Source: DASXAI01 sp963728985
Lineage (GTDB): Bacteria > Actinomycetota > Acidimicrobiia > Acidimicrobiales > Ilumatobacteraceae
Direction of reading: 5' to 3'
Length of the DNA stretch: 64,000 bases
Assembly (NCBI GenBank): GCA_963728985.1
Contig: CAVSME010000001.1
Location: 310,001 to 374,000, forward strand
In this document: positions 54,307-63,584 of the stretch, piece after piece
Layout of the letters: each line of letters begins with the position of its first letter
Position numbering within the stretch: the stretch's first letter is position 1
Position numbers and translations under genes: made by a program
Notes under the pieces: model-generated
Told to the model about the DNA's origin: nothing
Database searches by the model: none
Seen by the model: only the letters and a program-made list of their open reading frames with translations

Positions 54307-55159
54307 GGGCGCGGAGGGGGCTGGCGGTCCGTTGGTGAGCGTGTGCGTCCCCGCCTACAAGGCCGAGCGCTTCATCGCCACCACCATCGAGTCGGTGCTC
54401 GCCCAGACTACCGATGACTGGGAGCTGGTCCTGGTCGACGACGCCTCCCCCGACGCCACCTACGAGATCGCTGCCCGCTACCGCGGCGATCCCCGGGTGC
54501 GGATCGACCGCAACGACGCCAACCTGGGCCCGATCGACAACTGGAACCACGTCGTCGCCCAGGCCCGCGGCCGGTACGTGAAGGTGCTGTGCTCCGACGA
54601 CGTGTTGTATCCCACGTGCCTGGCCCGCCAAGCCGGCGCGCTCACGGCTCACCCGCGAGCAGGCATGGTGGCGGCCCGGCGCGACATCATCGACGGCGAC
54701 GGCCGGGTGGTGTTCGGTGATCGCGGTCTGGCGGGATTGTCGGGCGTCGTGCCCGGCCACATCGCGCTGGAGCGGATGGTGGAGATCGGCACCACGCCGT
54801 TCGGGGAGCCATCGGTGGTGCTGTTCCGCGCCGAGGCTCTCCGCCAGGCGGGGCCGTTCCGGGCCGACTACGCCACCCTCATCGACGTCGACCGCTACGC
54901 CGAAGTGCTGCGCCGGTGGGATTGCGTAGCGCTCGACGAGACGCTGGCGGCGTTCCGCCTCAGCAGCGGCTCGTGGTCGGACCGGTCGCATCGCGTGCAG
55001 GGTCGCAACCTGCGCCGGCTGCTCGATGACCTCGCCGCCGATCCCACGCTGGCGCTGTCCCGCTCGGCCCTCCGCCGCGGCCGGGCCTGGTCCTACGTCC
55101 GGGCGCCGGCACGTGGTCTCGCCTTCCGGGTCGCGGAATGGCGGGCCCGCGTCCGCTGA
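54305..55159 (+). CDS. Family 2 glycosyltransferase
   Basis: 284 residues from ATG 54305. VSVCVPAYKAERFIATTIESVLAQ, LVLVDDASPDATYEI and YVKVLCSDDVLYPTCL (the metal-binding D-D) define a soluble GT2 enzyme of the kind used in O-antigen and capsule assembly. The C-terminus is Arg-rich. Acceptor unknown. Confidence 0.88.
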   Translation: MGAEGAGGPLVSVCVPAYKAERFIATTIESVLAQTTDDWELVLVDDASPDATYEIAARYRGDPRVRIDRNDANLGPIDNWNHVVAQARGRYVKVLCSDDVLYPTCLARQAGALTAHPRAGMVAARRDIIDGDGRVVFGDRGLAGLSGVVPGHIALERMVEIGTTPFGEPSVVLFRAEALRQAGPFRADYATLIDVDRYAEVLRRWDCVALDETLAAFRLSSGSWSDRSHRVQGRNLRRLLDDLAADPTLALSRSALRRGRAWSYVRAPARGLAFRVAEWRARVR

Positions 55160-55176
55160 GGCGGACGTTGCACCGG

Positions 55177-57411
55177 TCAGCGCACGACGAACGCGTTCAC
55201 CAGGTTGAACGCCAGGTCCCGGTAGCCGATCGGGACCTCGGGGGCGTCCGTCGTGAGCAGAACGGTGGACGAGCCGGGCGGCACGGTGATCGGGACGCTG
55301 TAGGCGTTGCCGTCGGGCGTCATCGTCAGGTCGTGGTCCACCCCGTCGGGCGTGCGGACCGTCAACCGGTGCTCCCCCGGGCTGTACGCGTTCGCACTGA
55401 AGGTGAGCTGACCCTCGTACGGCTGGTCGGTGTCGTTCTCCAGCAGCAACTGGTTGCGCTGCCGGGCGCCGTGCTCGACGTCGACGGCGCCGAAGGCACG
55501 GGGGGCGAAGCCGTCGCGGTACTCGACCAGTGGCCGGTGCAGGGTCTCCTGGCCGAGTTGGGCGACGCGCTGGTCCCCGAGAGACGCGATCATCTGCTGG
55601 CGATGCGGGCGCAGGTCGTAGAAGACGAGACGTCCGTCCGCGCTCTCCAGCGGGGCCTCGCCGAGGGCGGCGGCGATCTCCTTCTCCACGTTGCGGTCGA
55701 GGTAGCCGTGACGGTCGAGCTGGATGCCGTCGAAGCCGGCCGCCGTCAGCGCATCGACCATCTCGGGCACCGGCTGGCGGGTGGTGTACTCCTGCCAGTC
55801 CGCCTCGCGGCCGCGCATCCCGGCGAAGCTCCACCGCAGGTCGTTCGTGTGCAGGAAGCCGCGCCAGAGGTCCTGGTCGACGATGCCAGCCGTGTTGCCG
55901 CCCTCGGGCCACGGCAGATAGGGCAGGACGTAGACGGCGGCGCCTGCGGGCAGCTGCTGCTCGATGGCGGCGAAGAAGTCGGCGTCGTTGTTCCAGGCCG
56001 CTTGGTTCTCCCGGGGATCGGCCACCATGCCCGCACCGATCTGGTCGAAGAGGGCGAGGCCCACCACCGCGACGGCAACGGCGCCGAAGGCGATGTTCGG
56101 GAGACGGGGCCACCGGCGCCGGGCCCAACCCAGCGCGCCGTCGAGCAGTGGCGCCAGGGCCACGAGCCCGAGGAACGCCATGAGGATGGCCACCCGGTTC
56201 CAGGACCGGATCTGGGCCAGGCCGCCGGTGTAGGCCACCCACGACAGGCCGCCGGCCACCCCGAATGCGCCGAGCACGACGACGAGGATGCCGGCGCCGG
56301 CCTGCTGGCGCAGCATGGCGCTCCGCCGCCCGGCGGCCCAGAGGACCAGCGCGCCCAGGGCGACGGCGACCCCCAAGACGGCGGCCAGCCCGAGGTACTG
56401 GTACGGCTCGCTCTGCGACCCCGGCCGGGTCAGCAGCTCCGATAGATGGGACAGCGGCGACAGCCGATGCTGGGGCACCGGCGCCAGCAGCTGCACCGGG
56501 CGCAGGGCGTAGGTGTCGAGGTCCTCGATGGGGCGCTGCGCCACCTCCGGGTTCACGCCGTGGTCGCGGTGCCACAGCAGCGTCGGGATGGAGTTGATGA
56601 GGAGCACCACGGTGGTGCCGGCGATGACGAGCGCCGCCGACACTGCCGGTCGCCACCAGCGCCGGGCGAGGGCGGCGGCGACGCCGGCGACGGCGATGAC
56701 GAGGGCGCCGAAGACCGTGTAGTAGGTGTCGAACGACGCCAGGACGATGCACGAGACGAGCGCGAAGATCGACAGACGGCTGCGGAGATCGAGCCGATCG
56801 CGGATGCGGTCGGCGGCCCGCAGCAGCGGCGTGTCGCCGGCGAGCAGCCGCATGGCCAGCGCCACGGCGAGCGGGACGGCCACGGGAGCACCGATGAACA
56901 GCTGACCGGTGGTGCGCAGGAAGTGCGACGGGGCGAACGCGAACACGAGGGCGAGGACGCCGCTCACCAGGCGACCGGCGCCGATCACTCGCAACGCCAC
57001 GAAGGCGGAGACGGCGACGAGCACGAAGCCGAGGAGGAACAGCAGGTTCACGACGACGGCGGGATCGTGGGTGAACCACGTCAGCGCCTTCATGATCACC
57101 CACCAGCCGTTGTCCCCGCCGTAGGGGAAGTCGTAGGTGTTGAGCCCGAACGGCGCCCCCGCCCGCGGGGTCCCGGTGTACCAGCCCGTCTCGGCCACGA
57201 TCTTGGCGAAGGCCATGAGACCGAGCGAGTCGCCCCGGTACGTCAGCGGGACGTCGAGGGGCCAGGTCCAGATCCGGTAGAGCACGGCGGTGATCAGGGC
57301 GGCGGCGCCGGCCACGACGCCCACGTCGAGCAGCGAGCGGCGCCACGCCGGCGGCCGGCGCACCGTGACCGGTTCGCTCGCCTGCTCCGGTGCCTCAGCC
57401 TGTGCCACCAC
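55177..57411 (-). CDS. Large membrane protein, GT-C-like with extracytoplasmic C-terminus
   Basis: 744 residues. About eleven helices (residues 28-470) with a long first external loop (YRGDSLGLMAFAKIVAETGWYTG) containing acidic residues, then about 270 residues outside (ending in a beta domain: GQLTFSANAYSPGEHRLTV). Similar in plan to the YfhO-like protein but not alike in sequence. It is divergent from the Wzm-like permease. A role in transferring or modifying surface sugars is inferred from plan and context. Confidence 0.65.
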   Translation of the reverse strand: MVAQAEAPEQASEPVTVRRPPAWRRSLLDVGVVAGAAALITAVLYRIWTWPLDVPLTYRGDSLGLMAFAKIVAETGWYTGTPRAGAPFGLNTYDFPYGGDNGWWVIMKALTWFTHDPAVVVNLLFLLGFVLVAVSAFVALRVIGAGRLVSGVLALVFAFAPSHFLRTTGQLFIGAPVAVPLAVALAMRLLAGDTPLLRAADRIRDRLDLRSRLSIFALVSCIVLASFDTYYTVFGALVIAVAGVAAALARRWWRPAVSAALVIAGTTVVLLINSIPTLLWHRDHGVNPEVAQRPIEDLDTYALRPVQLLAPVPQHRLSPLSHLSELLTRPGSQSEPYQYLGLAAVLGVAVALGALVLWAAGRRSAMLRQQAGAGILVVVLGAFGVAGGLSWVAYTGGLAQIRSWNRVAILMAFLGLVALAPLLDGALGWARRRWPRLPNIAFGAVAVAVVGLALFDQIGAGMVADPRENQAAWNNDADFFAAIEQQLPAGAAVYVLPYLPWPEGGNTAGIVDQDLWRGFLHTNDLRWSFAGMRGREADWQEYTTRQPVPEMVDALTAAGFDGIQLDRHGYLDRNVEKEIAAALGEAPLESADGRLVFYDLRPHRQQMIASLGDQRVAQLGQETLHRPLVEYRDGFAPRAFGAVDVEHGARQRNQLLLENDTDQPYEGQLTFSANAYSPGEHRLTVRTPDGVDHDLTMTPDGNAYSVPITVPPGSSTVLLTTDAPEVPIGYRDLAFNLVNAFVVR

Positions 57412-57508
57412 CGCCGGCCACGCTAACGGGGCTGCTCACGGTGGCCAGGGACGCCGTGCTCGGCGCCCCGACCCTGGCTATCGTTGGGGATGGCCTCACG
57501 GCCGCACC

Positions 57509-58471
57509 ATGGCTGCCACCTCGATCCCTGAACCAGAGCTTCACCTCGTCGCTCCGCGACAGCCGGTGGCGGCCCACCTGCGAGACATCTGGCGGTTCCG
57601 GGAGCTGCTGCGCAACCTCGTGCGCAAAGAGCTGAAGGTGAAGTACAAGAACTCGGCCCTGGGCTTCGTCTGGTCGATGCTCAACCCGCTGTTCCTGCTG
57701 GCCGTCTACGGCATCGCCTTCGGCATCCTCGGCACCGCCTTCGACTACTTCACCATCTGGCTGCTCATCGGCCTGCTCGTGTGGAACCTCTTCAACGTCG
57801 CGCTCATGTCCGGCACCAGCTCGATCACCGGCAACTCGTACCTGGTGAACAAGGTGCGGTTCCCTCGCGAGGTGCTCCCGCTGGCGTCGGTGGGAGCCGC
57901 CCTCGTCCACTTCTTCCTCCAGTCCAGCGTGCTCGTCCTCATCCTCGTGCTGTTGCGCTACAACGTGGACTGGGCCTACATGTGGCTCATCCCCATCGCG
58001 CTGATCACGTTGCTCGTGTTCGCCGCGTCGCTGGCCATCCTCTTCAGCGCCATGAACGTGTACCTGCGCGACACCGGCCACCTGCTCGAGCTGTGGATGA
58101 TGGCGTGGTTCTGGCTGAGCCCGATCCTGTACGGCTACATGTTGGTGGCGAACAAGATCGCCGAGCACGGGATCAGCGGCAACATCCTGCTGGCCAACCC
58201 GGTCACGCCCGTGGTCATCACGTTCCAGCGGGCGCTCTACGGCCAGGCCAACACCTACATGCCGGTGCTCGACCCGAAGACGAGCCAGCCCGTGATCGAT
58301 CCCATCACCCACCAGCCCGTCATGCAGATCGACCAGCACCTGCTGCCTGACAACTCCGTGTGGTGGTACTTCCGCAACCTCGGGATCGTGCTGCTGGTGT
58401 CCAGCCTGCTGTTCCTCCTCGCGATCAAGATCTTCGACAAGGCCGAAGGCAACTTCGCCGAGGTCATGTGA
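57509..58471 (+). CDS. ABC-2 type polysaccharide export permease (Wzm-like)
   Basis: 320 residues from ATG 57509. VRKELKVKYKNSALGFVWSMLNPLF near residue 30 is the conserved entry of TagG/Wzm permeases; six helices follow. An external loop of about 35 residues (near 235-275; PVLDPKTSQPVIDPITHQPV) is an insertion with a PVxDPxTxQPV repeat not usual in the family. It exports a lipid-linked polymer with the ATPase that follows, and its stop overlaps that gene by one base. TATCGT at 57479-57484 may be a -10 box. Confidence 0.92.
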   Translation: MAATSIPEPELHLVAPRQPVAAHLRDIWRFRELLRNLVRKELKVKYKNSALGFVWSMLNPLFLLAVYGIAFGILGTAFDYFTIWLLIGLLVWNLFNVALMSGTSSITGNSYLVNKVRFPREVLPLASVGAALVHFFLQSSVLVLILVLLRYNVDWAYMWLIPIALITLLVFAASLAILFSAMNVYLRDTGHLLELWMMAWFWLSPILYGYMLVANKIAEHGISGNILLANPVTPVVITFQRALYGQANTYMPVLDPKTSQPVIDPITHQPVMQIDQHLLPDNSVWWYFRNLGIVLLVSSLLFLLAIKIFDKAEGNFAEVM

Positions 58472-59700
58472 TGACGGCGATCGTCGTCGACAACCTCTCC
58501 AAGCACTTCCGCCTCAACACCGACCGCGCCTACTCCGTGAAGGAGCGCGTGCTCAAGCTGGGGCGGACGACGCACGAGAACTTCTGGGCGCTGCGCGACA
58601 TCAGCCTCACGGTCGAGGAAGGCGAGACGGTCGGCATCCTCGGGCACAACGGCTCCGGCAAGTCGACCCTGTTGAAGTGCATCGCCGGGATCCTCAAGCC
58701 GAGCAGCGGCCAGGTCCGCCAGAAGGGCCGCATCGCGTCGTTGCTGGAGCTCGGCGCCGGCTTCCATCCCGATCTCACCGGTCGCGAGAACGTCTACATC
58801 AACGCCTCGTTCCTGGGCATCCCCCGCCGGGAGATCGAGAAGCATTTCGACGACATCGTCGGCTTCGCGGAGCTCGAGCACTTCATCGACCACCAGGTGA
58901 AGTTCTACTCATCGGGCATGTACGTCCGGCTCGGCTTCGCCGTGGCCATCAACGTCGATCCCGACATCCTCCTCGTGGACGAAGTGCTGGCGGTGGGCGA
59001 CGAGGTGTTCCAGAAGAAGTGCCTGGACCGCATCGAGCAGATCCAGCAGGAGGGCAAGACGATCCTGTTCGTCACCCACGCCGCCGACCTGGCCCGCAAG
59101 ATCTGCGACCGGGTGGTGGTGATCGACCACGGCCTGATGGTGGCCAACGGCGTGCCCGGCGAATCGATCCGCATCTTCCGCGAGTACCTGCACGGGCACC
59201 TCACCGACGTCGAGCCCGAGATCGGTGACGACGTGGCGTCCCGCCACACCCACGATCCGCGCATCCGCATCACCAGTGTCGCACTCGAACATCCGGGCCA
59301 GCCGGATCGCCGCTACCTGTACGCCGGTGAGCCCCTCACCATCAGGGTCGGCGTGCACGCCATCGAGCGGGTCGTCGACCCCGTGCTCGGGTTCGAGGTG
59401 CGGGACACCAGCGGCGAAGTCCTCTACGCCACCGACACCGACATGCTGGGCGCGTCCCTACCTCCGCTGGAGGGCCCGGCCGAGATCGCCATCGCCGTCG
59501 GTGGCGTGCCCCTCCTCGACGGTGCGTTCCCGATCTCGATCCAGTTGAAGGATCGCCACGATGGACGGCTGCTGGACTTCCGCGAGGGCCAGGACATGTT
59601 CGAAGTGGTGAACCCGACCAAGGTCGGCGGCAGCGTGCTCTTCCCGGTGACGATCGAGACCGTCCAGCCGGCCAACCACACGCCGTCTGATCAGCGATGA
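58471..59700 (+). CDS. ABC polysaccharide export ATPase (Wzt-like) with carbohydrate-binding domain
   Basis: 409 residues. Walker A GILGHNGSGKSTLLKC near 57, signature-region FYSSGMYVRLGFAVAIN near 145 and Walker B ILLVDEVLAVGD near 168. Residues about 260-400 form the Wzt C-terminal beta-sandwich (VEVRDTSGEVLYATDTDML), which in O-antigen export recognises the finished end of the polymer. Export coupled to end-modification, as in E. coli O8/O9a, is therefore likely. It overlaps the next gene by 4 bases. Confidence 0.93.
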   Translation: MTAIVVDNLSKHFRLNTDRAYSVKERVLKLGRTTHENFWALRDISLTVEEGETVGILGHNGSGKSTLLKCIAGILKPSSGQVRQKGRIASLLELGAGFHPDLTGRENVYINASFLGIPRREIEKHFDDIVGFAELEHFIDHQVKFYSSGMYVRLGFAVAINVDPDILLVDEVLAVGDEVFQKKCLDRIEQIQQEGKTILFVTHAADLARKICDRVVVIDHGLMVANGVPGESIRIFREYLHGHLTDVEPEIGDDVASRHTHDPRIRITSVALEHPGQPDRRYLYAGEPLTIRVGVHAIERVVDPVLGFEVRDTSGEVLYATDTDMLGASLPPLEGPAEIAIAVGGVPLLDGAFPISIQLKDRHDGRLLDFREGQDMFEVVNPTKVGGSVLFPVTIETVQPANHTPSDQR

Positions 59701-60751
59701 CGAGCGAGGCCGAGCGCGTCCGACTCACCACCTCGTGCCATGACGCCGACGCCATCCCGAAGGTGGCGGACGCCGGGGCGGTCCGAGCCACGGCGGATGG
59801 CCCGGTGCAAGTCATGCACAACGGCGTGCTCGTGGTCGAAGGTTGCTACTACGGCGACTGGATGACCGAGATCATCCGCGTCCTCCGCGGGCACCACGAG
59901 CCGCAGGAAGAGGTGGTCTTCCACGCGATCGCCGAGCGGTTGGCGGCCGACACCCCAGCACCGGTCATGATCGAGCTCGGCGCGTTCTGGGCGTACTACT
60001 CGCTCTGGCTCATGCAGCGCATCCCGGCCACACGGGCCATCCTCGTCGAGCCCGACCCCAACAACCTCGACGCGGGACGGGCCAATCTGGCGCTCAACGG
60101 CCGGCAGGCCGAGCTCCTTCAGGCAGCGGTGAGCTCGCAACAGCGGCCGCCCGAGCCATTCCCGTGCGAGAGCGACGGCCAGGTGCGGCCCGTCCCGACC
60201 GAGAGCCTGGCCTCGCTGCTCGAGCGCTTCGGGATCTCCCGCCTCGACCTCCTGCTGGTCGACGTCCAAGGGTCCGAGACCGCGCTGTTGGAGGGGGCAG
60301 CGAGCTGCTGGCCGACCGCGTCCGCTTCCTGCTGGTTTCCACCCACCATCACCTCATCTCCGGTGATCCGGCGACCCACCAGCGCTGCCTCGCCATCCTG
60401 AAGGACTGCGGCGCCCACATCGTGGCCGAGCACACCGTCGCCGAGTCCTACAGCGGCGACGGCATGATCGCGGCCTCGTTCGACCGGCGCGACGCCGATC
60501 TGCGCGTACCGATCTCCTACGCACGCGCCGGCGAGAGCCTGTTCGGCGAACCGCTCGACGATCTCGCCGCCGCCGAGCGAGCCCGGCGCGACGAGGCCGA
60601 GCGGGCCGAGGCCGCCATCGCCGAGCTGGCCGCCATCAAGGCGACGACCACGTGGCAGCTACGGGGCCGGCTCGTCGGGTCACCCGCCGGCCGTGCCCTC
60701 CTTCGCCGAGGAGGGCGCGTCCTCAGGAGGATGCGGTCGGTACCGAGCTGA
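59697..60751 (+). CDS. FkbM-type methyltransferase, frameshifted at a G run
   Basis: ATG 59697 overlaps the preceding stop. The first frame gives VMIELGAFWAYYSLWLMQRI and ILVEPDPNNLDAGRANLALNG (SAM-binding part) and LLLVDVQGSETALLEG. At G5 (60293-60297) the frame is lost; one extra G would join it to RVRFLLVSTHHHLISGD and a C-terminal coiled coil rich in Ala/Glu/Arg ending at 60751. Joined length is about 350 residues. A methyltransferase next to a Wzt domain may add the end-cap that stops chain growth; this is inference. Confidence 0.7.
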
Positions 60752-62250
60752 CGGCGCTGACGAGGGCGTCGAGCCGCCGGCGGAACGCATCGGGACCGAA
60801 GTCGGTCGCCCGCTGCCCGTGCCGCCGCGCCAAGCGCATGCCGGCGCGGCGCGTCGGCGACGAGGCCCACCGTCGTGTCCCACCAGCTCGTCGAGGCTGG
60901 CGAAGTGGGCGCCGTCGACGCCGTCGCGCACGACCTCGGCCGGACCGGCGGCGCCGAACACCACCGGCACGAGCCCGGCCGACATCGCCTCGACCACGCT
61001 GATGCCGAAGTGCTCGAACCGGTCAGGGTGGGTGCTCGGGATCCTCGCCCAGGCCACCGGCGTGCCAGTAGATGCTGCCCCGGGCCAGCAGGTCGTTCAG
61101 CACCGCACCCGGCGCGCTGAAGTGCACGTGGACCGGCAGCCCGAGCGCCTCCCGCTTCACCGCCATGGCGTAGTCGCGATCCTCGGCGCTGCACCCGCCG
61201 ACGAGGTGGAGCCACCACCCCGGCGCCCGACCCGACTCGTGCAGGCGCCGGAAGGCCTGCACGAGCTCGAGCTGCTTCTTGCTGTGGCCCCGCCGCGGGT
61301 CGAAGAAGCGGCCGATGTTGAGGATCACCGGCTCCTTCGCCCGTCCCGCCGTGTCGATCATCCGCACCGGCGGGTAGAGCACCTCGCTCGGCCGGCCCCA
61401 GAGGCGCTCGACCCACCGCGCCGTGAAGCTCGAGTTCGACGGCGATCGTGTCGTAGCTGGCGAGGTGGCCGAGGCGGTCGGGCGGCAGCAGCTTCGTGCG
61501 GAGCCGGTCCGGGCGGTGACGAGCGGCGGCGGCCGCCGAGGGTCACCGCTTCGAGGGCCACGCCGTAGCGCCAGACCACGCCCGGGCGCGCCTCGTGACG
61601 GTACGTGTCGCTCTGGACCACGATCTGCTGGGGCCACGCGCCGCTGGCGGTGAACGGGAGGTCGATCGCCTGCCCGGCGTCGAGCTCGGCCGGCGCCGAT
61701 CCTGTCGCGCCCGTCCCACAGCTCGACGTGGGCTGCCTGCTCGGCTCGCACCGTGAGGACGACCGGCGTGCGCCGGCCGGGGCGTAGACGTCGACGACGC
61801 CGGCGCCGTCGGTGCGGCGGACCGCCGCCGCGCGTGGTCGGGTTGGTAGAAGCCGCTGCGCAGCACGACCGTGGGCGGGAACCGGCGGCCGAGCCGCCGG
61901 CGCACCTCGTCCTTCCGGTGCTGGCGCTCGCCGGCCACCTCACCGGGGAAGTGCACGACGTAGATGCCGTGCCGCGCCCGGTTGACCGCCGTCGACTGGT
62001 ACGTGCAGTTGACGAGCACGTCGTAGTCGACGGACAGCCCGGACACGTCGCTCTCCTGATCGATGCGCGTGCAGCGGCAGGCCGGCCAGGTCGATGCCGA
62101 GCCGTTCGCGCGAACCGGACCGTGTCGATGGCGTCGGGCCCGACCAGCGTGACGTCGTGGTGGTCGGCGAGGGCGGCGGCGATGCCGCCGGCGAACTGCT
62201 CGCCGCCCGCCGAGCGTCGACCAGTACTGGTCGTAGACGGCGATCTTCAC
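60723..62250 (-). pseudogene. Family 4 glycosyltransferase, broken by several frameshifts
   Basis: Pieces in different frames follow the order of one GT4 protein: N-terminus from GTG 62250 (VKIAVYDQYWSTLGG), YDVLVNCTYQSTAVNRARHGIYVVHFPGE (about 62030-61930), EPVILNIGRFFDPRRGHSKKQLELVQAFRRLHESG (about 61340-61240) and the donor-binding HPDRFEHFGISVVEAMSAGLVPVV with the E-x7-E pattern (about 61030-60960), ending with SSVPTASS at 60723. At least four indels are needed. Sequencing error is more likely than decay, since each piece is well conserved. Confidence 0.65.
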
Positions 62251-63584
62251 TTCGTCACCATCCACGCCACGATCTCGGCGTCGCCCACGACGCGACGCCG
62301 TTCCAGCGCGCGGCGGTCGGCCACCATGGCCGGCAGGTGCTTCACGAAGCTGCGCATCGACCGGACCTTCTGCGGCGCCACGTTCGGGTCGGGGCCGCTG
62401 CCCGCGGACGACGGGCCGCACGAACTCGGCCATCACGGCACGGGCGGTCGACCGCGCTTCGATCAGGGCGGCGCGCACCGCCATCCGCGCCGGTGCGTCC
62501 TTGGCCAGCATCAGCAGCCGGTTGCGCTCCACGAAGTAGCGGAACAGGTCCGAGCCCTCGCCGCTCGTCGCCGCGTGCTCGTGGCGCACGACCGACGCCG
62601 GCACGTACCGGTAGCGCCAGCCCAGCAGCCGCCCGCGCCAGGACAGGTCGGTGTCCTCGTAGTAGAGGAAGAAGCGCTCGTCGAAGAGGCCGACCTGCTG
62701 CAGGTACGACGGGCCGCAGCAGCACGCTGCCGCCGCACCAGGCGAAGACCTCGACGGGCTCGTCGTACTGGCCCTCGTCGCGCTCGAGGTAGCCGCGGTC
62801 GCCGCCGAAGCCACCGGCGTAGAGGTTCGAGCCCGACGTTGTTGACGACGTCGTGCGGCGCCGGCGGGAGATCGCAGCTCGATCCAGCTCGGCTCGGTGT
62901 CGACGGTGACGTGGCGCGTCTCGCCCCCGGTCGCCAGCGTGACGGTGCGCGCCGAGTCGGCCGACAGCCGCACCGCCATCGCGCTTCGGCCGCTCGGCGC
63001 TCGGCCGAGCGCCACCCGCACCTCGGCGCGCGCCGTGGTCCACCGGGAGCCCGGCTCACCGGGCGACGGCGGCTCGGCGCCCCAGAAGCCCTCGTCGAAC
63101 TTGGCGTCGCTCCACGACCGCCTGGCCGTCGACCTCGAGCCCGCTCAGACGCACGCCCCGGCGATGCGAGGCGACGGTGTCGATGCGCACACCCCAGTAC
63201 CGGTCGGCGAAGAGGATCTTGGACGACGCCGCGCCGAGGCCCGGGTCGCCGTCGAGGGCGTCGACCAGCGGCAGCAACCAGCCCGGCTCGGGCAACGGCG
63301 TCGTTGTTGACGAGCGCGACGTAGTCGTACTCGCCCGCTGCGGGATCGCCGATGCCGAGGTTGCAGCCGCCGGCGAACCCGAGGTTGGCCAGCGGCTCGC
63401 GCACCACGACCTCGGGGTACTCGTCGCGCACCCGGTCGACGATGCCGTCGACCGAGCCGTTGTCGACGAGCACGACCTCGAGATGGTCGTGCGGGTAGTC
63501 GAGCCGGCGGAGCGCATCGAGGCAGCGCAGGGTCATCTCGCCGCCGTCGTAGTTGAGGACGACGACCCTCACGCGGGCAGTCAT
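62247..63584 (-). pseudogene. Family 2 glycosyltransferase with inserted beta domain, broken by frameshifts
   Basis: Start ATG 63584. VVLNYDGGEMTLRCLDALRRLDYP and LVDNGSVDGIVDRV (nucleotide-binding half) are in the first frame; ILFADRYWGVRIDTVASHRRGVRLSG, YAGGFGGDRGYLERDEGQYDEPVEVFAWCGGSVLLR and FDERFFLYYEDTDLSWRGRLLGWRYRYV (catalytic ED-x-D-L-x-W-R) follow in others, ending ...IVAWMVTK at 62247 with a GTGA overlap to the GT4 gene. A beta-rich stretch of about 70 residues sits between the halves. It resembles WbbL-like rhamnosyltransferases. At least four indels. Confidence 0.65.
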
